Shown here in pieces: positions 57,175 through 64,000 of a DNA stretch of 64,000 nucleotides (positions are counted from its first letter, which is position 1; every line of letters begins with the position of its first letter). Source of the stretch: Bacterioplanes sanyensis (GTDB lineage Bacteria > Pseudomonadota > Gammaproteobacteria > Pseudomonadales > Oceanobacteraceae); assembly GCF_014652515.1 (NCBI RefSeq), contig NZ_BMYY01000008.1, forward strand, positions 1 to 64,000, read 5' to 3'. The notes beneath the pieces are model-generated. The model was not told the DNA's origin and searched no databases. It was given only the letters and a program-made list of their open reading frames with translations. The position numbers and the translations under genes were made by a program.

Positions 57175-58443
57175 GTGGCGCGCACTTTATACACGATTGT
57201 TTATACCTGTTTACTCCCTGTCATGCTGGCCCGCCTGTGGTGGCGCGGGCGTTTGAATCCGGGTTATCGCCTGCGTTGGCGCGAGCGCTTTGGCTTTTTG
57301 CCGCACCGCCCTGCGGCTAATGGCCTCTGGGTGCATGCGGTTTCCGTCGGTGAAACCCTCGCCGCCGCGCCCTGGATCAAAGAGTTCCAGCAGCGTCACC
57401 CATCCGTACCCATCATTGTCACCACCACCACGCCCACCGGCTCTGAGCAGGTCAAGCGCTTATTCGGCGATCGCGTTTATCACATGTTCTTGCCTTACGA
57501 TGTGCCCGCCTTTTGGCGACGCTTTTTCCGCACCTTAAACCCTGGTTTGCTGGTGGTGATGGAAACTGAACTGTGGCCCAACTTACTGCATGCTTGCGAG
57601 CAACGGCAGTTACCAGTGATTTTGGCCAACGCCAGGCTGTCCGAGAAATCAAAACAAGGCTACGAGCGCTTCGCCGCACTTACCCAGCCCATGCTGCAGC
57701 AACTCACCATGGTCGCCGCGCAAAACGCCACCGACGGCCAGCGCTTCGTGGATCTCGGCTTGCCAGCGGATCGCTTGGAAGTCATCGGCAGTGTGAAATT
57801 TGATGTTCAAGTCGACCCAGAGCACCTTCAATACGGCGAGCAGTTGCGCCAGCAATGGGGGGAGCGCCGTCCGGTGTTGGCGCTGGCTTCAAGCCACCCG
57901 GGTGAAGACGAACAGCTGTTAGATATGTACCCACAGCTCGCCGCCCAATGCCCTGGGCTGCTGCTGATGTTGATTCCGCGCCACCCTGAGCGCTTTGATG
58001 CCGTTGCCAATGCGGTCTATGCCCGCAACCTGAAATTGCAGCGTCGCAGCAAAGGTGCGGCGTCCGAGTTAACCCAGGTCTATGTGGCCGACAGCATGGG
58101 CGAAATGCTGACGCTGTTGGCAGCAGCCGATTTGGTGGTCATGGGTGGCAGTTTGATTGAGCATGGCGGTCATAACCCAATTGAGCCGGCGGCACTCGGC
58201 AAAGCGACGGTGTGTGGCCCGCATTACACCAACTTCGCCAGCATCGTTGCGACGTTAAAACAAGCGGGTGCATTGCAGGTGTTAGACAGTGATGATCAGC
58301 AGTGGTCACAACGGTTGGCAGACTTACTCAATCAGCCACAACAGCGTGCCAGCATGGGGCAAGCGGGCAAGCAAACTGTGGATGATAATCGCGGCGCGGT
58401 GCGACGCCTGGTAGAGATTGTTGGGCAGCTGCTGCATCGCTAG
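57175..58443 (+). CDS. waaA: 3-deoxy-D-manno-octulosonic acid (Kdo) transferase
   Basis: A 422-residue membrane-associated glycosyltransferase attaching Kdo to lipid IVA. It starts at GTG 57175, with a membrane segment ([18 protein letters not shown]), then [20 protein letters not shown] with the catalytic-region Glu, and the donor-site block [20 protein letters not shown]. Divergent from hldE over 122 bp. Confidence 0.94.
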   Translation: MARTLYTIVYTCLLPVMLARLWWRGRLNPGYRLRWRERFGFLPHRPAANGLWVHAVSVGETLAAAPWIKEFQQRHPSVPIIVTTTTPTGSEQVKRLFGDRVYHMFLPYDVPAFWRRFFRTLNPGLLVVMETELWPNLLHACEQRQLPVILANARLSEKSKQGYERFAALTQPMLQQLTMVAAQNATDGQRFVDLGLPADRLEVIGSVKFDVQVDPEHLQYGEQLRQQWGERRPVLALASSHPGEDEQLLDMYPQLAAQCPGLLLMLIPRHPERFDAVANAVYARNLKLQRRSKGAASELTQVYVADSMGEMLTLLAAADLVVMGGSLIEHGGHNPIEPAALGKATVCGPHYTNFASIVATLKQAGALQVLDSDDQQWSQRLADLLNQPQQRASMGQAGKQTVDDNRGAVRRLVEIVGQLLHR

Positions 58444-58468
58444 TGCAGCAGCTTTGACTTAATTGCTA

Positions 58469-59800
58469 TTAAGCCTGAGTTTGCAACCAGTCGTTCAACT
58501 GAGCAATGTCACCTTCATTTAAGGTGCCGGCGTAGAACTTCAGGTTCAGCAAGTTGATGATGTAATCGTAACGAGCGTTGGCGTAGTCACGCTTAGCGCT
58601 GAACAGGTTGCGCTGTGCATCTAACACTTCGACGATGTTACGCGTTCCCACTTCATAGCCGGTTTCTGTCGCTTCAAGCGCGCTTTCTGCCGAAGCGATG
58701 GCTTGCTTGCGTGCCTTGACGTTACGAACATCGGTTTGCACCTGACGGAACAAGCTACGAATGTTTTGCTTGGCTTGGCGGCGCTGGCTTTCTAGCTGGT
58801 AATCGGCCGCAGCAAGCTGGCTAGCGGCCTGTTTACTTTGACCGTACAACGAGCCACCGGCCAACAGCGGTACCGATAATTGCACGCCAATGGCTTGGGT
58901 GGTGCTTTCACGCGGATCGCCTACCGCTGCAGGCTGATCGGAATTTTCGTAGCTGGCCACCAGCTTCACGGTAGGCAAATGGTTAGAGCGTGTCGCATTG
59001 CGCTGCAGGCGCACACTTTCTCGATTGGCCTGAGCTAAGCGAATACCGGCATATTTTGCCAAGCCGCTCGCTACCCAGTCACTGACGGCTGCCGGCGCGG
59101 GCATTTGCATTTGTACATCGTCACGCAGTGGTGCGACATCGCTGTAGCGCTCACCGGTTAATACTTCCAAGGCTTCATAGCTAATATCGAGGGCGGCTTC
59201 TTGACCAATCAGATTCACTGCAGTGAGGTCGTAAGTGGCTTGCGCTTCGAGCACTTCTGTTACCGCAATCAAACCAACCTCAAAGCGCTGTTTGGTTTGC
59301 TCTAATGAGCGGCCAACGGCTTTTTCTTCGGCTTGGGCAGTGGATAGGTTTTCTTGTGCACGCAAGACATCGAAGTAGGCCTTAGCGGTGCGCAGCAATA
59401 AATCTTGCTCTGCCAACTGCAACTGGTAAGCGGCGGCATCATCGCCGGCGACCGCGGCTTTATAGGTGTACCAACTGTTCAGGTCAAACAAGGCTTGCGA
59501 CGCTTCCAGTGCCAGCTTATCGAGGGTTTCGTTTCTATCGACGTCAAAAAACGTTCCGTTGCTGGCATTATACTGCTCGCTTTCGCTATCCACCTTGGTT
59601 TTGCTGTAGCTCAGTTGTGCCTGCGGCAGCAACCCGCCACGTGCAGTCATGACGTTGTAGCCGTTTGCCTCACGCGTCGCCCGAGCGGCCGCGACTTCGG
59701 CATCGTTAGCTACTGCACGCTGGTATATAGTGCTCAGATCAGTGGCATTGGCCATTCCAGCCATTAACATGGCCGTCGACAGGGCAAGCAGTTTTTTCAT
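58469..59800 (-). CDS. tolC: TolC-family outer-membrane channel
   Basis: A 443-residue protein with signal peptide (MKKLLALSTAMLMAGMANA) and two OEP repeats of the trimeric TolC tunnel: an N-half helix AVANDAEVAAARATREANGY and a C-half EVGTRNIVEVLDAQRNLFSA. Its place divergent from nudF-yqiB-cpdA-yqiA-parE is the same as in E. coli, which supports TolC itself rather than another OEP. It exports drugs and proteins with efflux pumps and type I systems. Confidence 0.93.
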   Translation of the reverse strand: MKKLLALSTAMLMAGMANATDLSTIYQRAVANDAEVAAARATREANGYNVMTARGGLLPQAQLSYSKTKVDSESEQYNASNGTFFDVDRNETLDKLALEASQALFDLNSWYTYKAAVAGDDAAAYQLQLAEQDLLLRTAKAYFDVLRAQENLSTAQAEEKAVGRSLEQTKQRFEVGLIAVTEVLEAQATYDLTAVNLIGQEAALDISYEALEVLTGERYSDVAPLRDDVQMQMPAPAAVSDWVASGLAKYAGIRLAQANRESVRLQRNATRSNHLPTVKLVASYENSDQPAAVGDPRESTTQAIGVQLSVPLLAGGSLYGQSKQAASQLAAADYQLESQRRQAKQNIRSLFRQVQTDVRNVKARKQAIASAESALEATETGYEVGTRNIVEVLDAQRNLFSAKRDYANARYDYIINLLNLKFYAGTLNEGDIAQLNDWLQTQA

Positions 59801-60001
59801 ACAGGGTGCCTTACTCGGTTAGATTCAGTCCGTTGCGCCGGATCATAGCAGAAAAGAAAAGCGCTTAAGTGCCGTGATTGTGCCGCTGTGAGGAACACAG
59901 CGTCAGGTTTACAGCGTAAACATCGCGCCAGCGGCTGTCTACGGCGATTTGAGTGATATTTAAACAAAAATTCTTACATGCGGATATAGGTATATTGCTT
60001 T

Positions 60002-60625
60002 ATGGGTGCGCTTCCGACTCCTTTTACACAGCAAGATGTTGAGCTGGTCGATCGCCAGGTCGCTTTTCGTGGTTTTTTTACCATTGAAAAACTGACGCTA
60101 CGCCATCGCCGTTTTAACGGAGAGTGGCTGGGCCCTTTTCAGCGCGAGCTGTTTCGCCGAGGTGAGGCTGTGGGGGTGCTGTTGTTTGACCCACAACGCC
60201 AGCAAGTAGTGCTGACGGAGCAGTTTCGGGTAGGTGCATTGCGAGATCAACGCTCTCCCTGGCTGCTTGAGCTGGTGGCAGGCATGGTCGAGGAAGGAGA
60301 AGACTATGCCGATGTTGCTCAGCGTGAAACTTTAGAGGAAGCCGGCAGCGAGTTTTATCAGCTAATCCCGATTTGCGACTATTGGGTGTCACCCGGCGGC
60401 TGCGATGAAAAAGTCATGCTTTACTGTGGGCTGGTCGATAGCAGCAATATGGGTGGCGTGCACGGCCTAGACGAAGAACACGAAGACATTCGCCTAGTTA
60501 CATTAACGCTTGATCAAGCTTGGCAGGCACTGGATGACGGCAGCATGAATAATGCTGCTACCATCATCGCCATGCAGTGGCTGCGCTTGAACCAAGAGCG
60601 CTTGCTGTCAGAACTGACGCGCTGA
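60002..60625 (+). CDS. nudF: ADP-ribose pyrophosphatase
   Basis: A 207-residue Nudix hydrolase. The Nudix box reads GMVEEGEDYADVAQRETLEEAGSE-like (interrupted here for length: it begins at GMVEEGED and ends at EEAGSE). Upstream blocks VDRQVAFRGFFTIEKLTL and LTEQFRVGAL match NudF. It cleaves ADP-ribose to AMP and ribose-5-phosphate. First gene of the five-gene nudF-parE cluster; start ATG 60002, no strong Shine-Dalgarno. Confidence 0.93.
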   Translation: MGALPTPFTQQDVELVDRQVAFRGFFTIEKLTLRHRRFNGEWLGPFQRELFRRGEAVGVLLFDPQRQQVVLTEQFRVGALRDQRSPWLLELVAGMVEEGEDYADVAQRETLEEAGSEFYQLIPICDYWVSPGGCDEKVMLYCGLVDSSNMGGVHGLDEEHEDIRLVTLTLDQAWQALDDGSMNNAATIIAMQWLRLNQERLLSELTR

Positions 60626-60680
60626 TTGGCAGCACCACTTAACCCCGTTACTCTGCGCCCCTCATAGGAGACCTGATGCT

Positions 60681-61121
60681 ATGCGCAAACGCTATGTTCC
60701 CGATCTGAAGCAGATTGGCGCTCAGTGTGAAAGCAACTACTTGCGTTTACAGCGTTTGTTAGCGGATGCTGGTGAGGGCGATTGTCGAGCCTTTGTGTTA
60801 GAGCCAGGGCTGAGTCAGGTGCAGATCATGATTGAAGAAGAGCACCCCTACACCAGCATGCTGGATGTGCGCCAACAGGGAGGCAGTCAATGGCTGCTAC
60901 CACCACAAATGAAGGTGCGCTTGTATCATGATGCCGGTATGGCGGAAGTTATTCGCTTTCATAATCAGCATCGCTTTGAGGGCCGCTATACTTATCCGAA
61001 TAAAAATATGCTGCAGCCAGATGAAAAGTGGCAAATTAATCGCTTTCTGGCAGAGTGGCTAGATCATTGCCTGCGACATGGATTGGCTCACAGTGCGACA
61101 CAGTTTGCTCCGGCGCCATGA
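60681..61121 (+). CDS. DUF1249 family protein (YqiB-like)
   Basis: A 146-residue cytosolic protein. It has RYVPDLKQIGAQCESNYLRL, VQIMIEEEHPYTSMLDVRQQ, and VRLYHDAGMAEVIRFHNQHR followed by YPNKNMLQPDEKWQINRFLA. These are the DUF1249/YqiB signature. Function unknown; conserved placement between nudF and cpdA. AGGAGA precedes ATG 60681. Confidence 0.9.
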   Translation: MRKRYVPDLKQIGAQCESNYLRLQRLLADAGEGDCRAFVLEPGLSQVQIMIEEEHPYTSMLDVRQQGGSQWLLPPQMKVRLYHDAGMAEVIRFHNQHRFEGRYTYPNKNMLQPDEKWQINRFLAEWLDHCLRHGLAHSATQFAPAP

Positions 61122-61184
61122 GTTTGTGACTTTGGTCTCAAAGGGCAAGCGCTAGCGCAGGTAAAGTTACGTTTTTACTAAGGG

Positions 61185-62003
61185 ATGAGGTGCCGCTTGT
61201 ATACGCTACAGCAGTCGGGCTCATTACGATTGGTTCAGATTACCGACACCCACCTCAACGAACCCGAGGATGGCCACCTGTTGGGTATGCAAACCCTGCA
61301 CAGTTTGCGCTGCGTGCTGGATACCGTGCGCCAAGAACAGCAAGATATCGACGCGATTCTGGTCACCGGTGATCTTTCCCAAGACGGCTCCGAACGCTCT
61401 TATCAGCATTTACGTACAGCGTTGGACGGTTTCAGTGCGCCGTCGTTCTGGTTGGCGGGCAATCATGACGAACGCGCCGCCATGCAGCGTGCAGACATTC
61501 CGGGCGATCATTTGACCCGCGTTATTCGGGCGCCGCACTGGCAAATCATCCTGATTAACAGCCAAGTGCCTGGCAAAGTGTTTGGCCGCATCAGCCAAGC
61601 CGAACTCGACTTTCTGGAGCAAACGCTCAGCGAGCGACCGGACTTACACACCCTAGTGACCTTTCATCACCACCCGGTCGATATGGGCAGCCGCTGGATC
61701 GATAAAATTGGCATTCGCAATGCCGAACAACTGCTGGATGTGATTGATCGTCACAACAATGTGCGCTGCCTGCTGTGGGGCCATGTTCATCAGGAAAGCG
61801 ATCAAATGCGCAATGGTGTGCGTTTGCTGTCAACGCCCTCGACTTGCGTGCAGTTTGAACCCGGTTCTGAAGATTTTTCGGTTGATACTCGTGCTCCGGG
61901 TTATCGCTGGTTAGAGCTTCACGCCGATGGCCGCCTAGATACCGGCGTTAGCCGCGTGGAAGGCATTCACTTCGAAGTGGATTATTCAGTCAAAGGATAT
62001 TGA
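61185..62003 (+). CDS. cpdA: 3',5'-cyclic-AMP phosphodiesterase
   Basis: A 272-residue calcineurin-type metallophosphoesterase. Metal motifs in order: QITDTHLNE, VTGDLSQDG, AGNHDERAA, TFHHHPVD and WGHVHQES. Class III cAMP phosphodiesterases of this position lower cAMP for CRP control. Start at 61185 is ATG; an extra ~10 residues before LVQITDTHL are slightly longer than usual. Confidence 0.92.
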   Translation: MRCRLYTLQQSGSLRLVQITDTHLNEPEDGHLLGMQTLHSLRCVLDTVRQEQQDIDAILVTGDLSQDGSERSYQHLRTALDGFSAPSFWLAGNHDERAAMQRADIPGDHLTRVIRAPHWQIILINSQVPGKVFGRISQAELDFLEQTLSERPDLHTLVTFHHHPVDMGSRWIDKIGIRNAEQLLDVIDRHNNVRCLLWGHVHQESDQMRNGVRLLSTPSTCVQFEPGSEDFSVDTRAPGYRWLELHADGRLDTGVSRVEGIHFEVDYSVKGY

Positions 62004-62612
62004 GTGAGTTTACCCGCCTGCCTCTACCTGCATGGGTTCCTTAGTTCACCGCAGTCGCTCAAAGCACAGCAAGTGCAAGATTATTATCGTCAGCATGGCT
62101 GCCCCGAGCGCTTGAGTGTGCCGCAACTGCCCTTTGACCCCAAGCATGCCATCGACACCGCGGAGCAAGAGCTGCAGCGTCTGATGAGCCTGTATCGCCC
62201 CAATGCCGGGGCTCGTGATCTGCCAATATTGATCATTGGTAGCTCTCTCGGCGGCTTTTACGCCACTTGGCTGGCACAGCAGTACGACGTACACGCCGCC
62301 CTCATTAACCCAGCGGTGCGTCCATTTGAGCTGCTGGATAACTATATCGGCCCCAATACTCACTATCACACCGGCGAAGTGCATGAGCTGACCCATGACC
62401 ACATCGCCCAGCTGCAGCAGCTGTACTGCCCGACGGTATGTGATCCGCAGCGCTTAATGCTACTGCTGCAAACGGGCGATGAAACCCTAGATTACCGTCA
62501 GGCCGCCGACTACTACCGCAACTGCCCTGCTTGGCTGGAAGGCGGCGGTGACCACAGTTTTCAGCACTTTGAGCAACGCTTGTCGATGTTGATGCAGTTT
62601 GCCAGCCGCTAG
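62004..62612 (+). CDS. yqiA: YqiA-like alpha/beta-hydrolase (esterase)
   Basis: A 202-residue hydrolase starting at GTG 62004, immediately after the cpdA stop. It has YLHGFLSSPQSLKAQQVQDY, nucleophile elbow GSSLGGFYATWLAQQ, LLQTGDETLDYRQAADYY (Asp) and GGGDHSFQHFE (His), so the Ser-Asp-His triad is complete. Short-chain esterase activity is known for E. coli YqiA. Precedes parE as in enterics. Confidence 0.92.
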   Translation: MSLPACLYLHGFLSSPQSLKAQQVQDYYRQHGCPERLSVPQLPFDPKHAIDTAEQELQRLMSLYRPNAGARDLPILIIGSSLGGFYATWLAQQYDVHAALINPAVRPFELLDNYIGPNTHYHTGEVHELTHDHIAQLQQLYCPTVCDPQRLMLLLQTGDETLDYRQAADYYRNCPAWLEGGGDHSFQHFEQRLSMLMQFASR

Positions 62613-62692
62613 GGCGTCGTTATACTCGCCAACCATCAGTTATTCCGCCGCGTTGCAGCCAGCAAAGCGGCCTGTCACGGCTTGAGGTTGCT

Positions 62693-64000
62693 ATGTCACA
62701 GCAATATACCGCGCAATCGATTGAAGTTCTGAGCGGTCTTGACCCGGTGCGCAAGCGCCCGGGTATGTATACAGATACCACCCGCCCTAATCACCTTGCC
62801 CAAGAGGTGATCGACAACTCGGTGGATGAGGCCCTTGCCGGTCATGCCAGCACCATTGACGTCACATTGCACAGCGATGGCTCAATGACGGTGCAGGACG
62901 ACGGCCGTGGTATGCCCACCGACATTCACCCCGAGCACGGCGTTTCTGGTGTCGAGTTGATCCTGACACGTTTACACGCCGGCGGTAAATTTTCGAACGA
63001 CAACTACCGCTTTTCTGGCGGTCTGCATGGCGTCGGCGTGTCGGTGGTGAACGCCTTATCGAAAATGCTGGAAGTAAAAATCTGGCGCGGCGGTGAAGTG
63101 CAGCGCATTGGCTTTAAAGATGGCCACAAAGCACTGGATTTGGAAGTGGTCGAAAGCTGTGGCAAACGTCGCACTGGCACCAGCGTGCGCTTCTTGCCTG
63201 ACCCGCAGTATTTTGACTCGGCCAAGTTTTCCATTCCGCGCTTGAAGCACAACTTACGTGCCAAAGCGGTGCTGTGCCCAGGTCTGCGCATTAAGTTCCA
63301 TGCCCCCAATGCCGAAGACAGCGCCGAATGGTATTACGAGGATGGCCTTACCGATTACCTGCGCATCAGCGCCAGTGGCGAAAGCGTATTGCCAGCCGAA
63401 CCTTTCACTGGCTCCATGCTGGGCGACACCGAGGGCGTCGATTGGGCAGTGCACTGGCTGCCAGAAGGCGGTGAGCTGCTGCAAGAAAGCTACGTCAACC
63501 TCATTCCGACGGCCCAAGGCGGCACCCACGTCAACGGCTTTCGCTCCGGCTTGCTCGACGCGCTGCGCGAGTTTTGCGAGTTCCGCAACTTGCTGCCACG
63601 CGGCATCAAGCTGACGCCTGATGATATTTGGGAGCGCTGCTCTTACGTGCTATCGGCCAAGCTCGCCGACCCTCAGTTTGCCGGCCAAACCAAAGAACGA
63701 TTGTCATCGCGCGAAGCATCGGCCTTTATTTCCGGCGTCGTCAAAGACGCCTTTGCGCTGTGGCTTAACCAGCACACTGCCGAAGCCGAGCAAATTGCCG
63801 AGCTGGCGATCAACTCAGCGCAAAGCCGCCTTCGCAAAGCCAAAAAGGTAGCGCGCAAAAAAGTGACCCAAGGGCCGGCGCTACCAGGCAAGCTGGCAGA
63901 CTGTACCAACCAAGACAGCAGTCACGCTGAGCTGTTTTTGGTGGAGGGTGATTCCGCTGGCGGCAGTGCCAAGCAAGCTCGCGATCGTGAGTTCCAAGCC
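62693..64000 (+). CDS. parE: DNA topoisomerase IV subunit B (3' end beyond window)
   Basis: The frame opens at ATG 62693 (SQQYTAQSIEVLSGLDPVRK) and runs without a stop through base 64000, giving 436 visible residues of ~630. The GHKL ATPase has EVIDNSVDEALAGHA, DDGRGMPTDIHPEHGVSG and GGLHGVGVSVVNALS. The transducer follows, and the TOPRIM begins with LVEGDSAGGSAKQARDREFQ at the edge. QYTAQSIEVL and its neighbours distinguish ParE from GyrB. It decatenates sister chromosomes together with ParC. Confidence 0.96.
   Translation, partial: MSQQYTAQSIEVLSGLDPVRKRPGMYTDTTRPNHLAQEVIDNSVDEALAGHASTIDVTLHSDGSMTVQDDGRGMPTDIHPEHGVSGVELILTRLHAGGKFSNDNYRFSGGLHGVGVSVVNALSKMLEVKIWRGGEVQRIGFKDGHKALDLEVVESCGKRRTGTSVRFLPDPQYFDSAKFSIPRLKHNLRAKAVLCPGLRIKFHAPNAEDSAEWYYEDGLTDYLRISASGESVLPAEPFTGSMLGDTEGVDWAVHWLPEGGELLQESYVNLIPTAQGGTHVNGFRSGLLDALREFCEFRNLLPRGIKLTPDDIWERCSYVLSAKLADPQFAGQTKERLSSREASAFISGVVKDAFALWLNQHTAEAEQIAELAINSAQSRLRKAKKVARKKVTQGPALPGKLADCTNQDSSHAELFLVEGDSAGGSAKQARDREFQA

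Overview
This window looks like a chromosomal segment of a marine gammaproteobacterium of the Oceanospirillales/Pseudomonadales type. The evidence is conserved housekeeping order: rph-yicC // gmk-rpoZ-spoT, lgt-thyA, and tolC divergent from nudF-yqiB-cpdA-yqiA-parE. LPS-core genes (waaA, hldE, hldD, LpxL-type acyltransferase) are also present. No rRNA, tRNA or CRISPR array was seen. The species assignment is inference.

Layout. 1-2000: tail of a Y1-type transposase, then a Fic (AMP-transferase) gene with an elaborate operator. 1967-9756: a LysR regulator divergent from a DAB-type inorganic carbon pump (dabB-dabA), followed with overlaps by a cysD copy that has no cysN, a DUF6671-type zinc-ribbon protein and a Sua5-type gene. 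9719-14004: a PhoPQ-like two-component system with a PepSY protein, a periplasmic solute-binding protein and a DUF3592 membrane protein. 14396-20729: histidine utilisation, with hutG-hutI divergent from hutC-hutU-hutH around a palindromic HutC-type operator. 20873-22576: rph and yicC.

22577-31710: accessory DNA lying between yicC and gmk, which are normally adjacent. It holds a 71-bp tandem array, a DUF4143-type AAA ATPase behind two tandem palindromes, an EcoRII-like restriction-modification pair and a HipBA-type toxin-antitoxin pair. A cytochrome b561, a cytochrome c' and an unknown envelope protein follow. The R-M genes look lower in GC than the flanks.

31735-41504: gmk, rpoZ, spoT, a TauE/SafE permease, lgt, thyA, a GGDEF(degenerate)-EAL protein, folA, a TonB-like anchored protein and a patatin-like lipase. 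41508-45493: a probable four-gene envelope operon read leftward: porin, PstS-like mini-binding protein, chalcone-isomerase-like/TolA-like/double-TonB fusion, and a periplasmic coiled-coil protein. 45623-53720: a BASS transporter, argA, a CYTH-CHAD triphosphatase, a GspE/PilB ATPase, a DEDD exonuclease, a coiled-coil membrane protein and a response regulator. 53738-58443: LPS inner-core and lipid A genes. 58469-64000: tolC and the nudF-to-parE cluster; parE runs off the window end.

The least explained material is the repeat-rich yicC-gmk island, the cysD/DUF6671 pair attached to the dab operon, three dispersed hairpin elements that may relate to the transposase fragment, and the chalcone-isomerase/TonB envelope operon.
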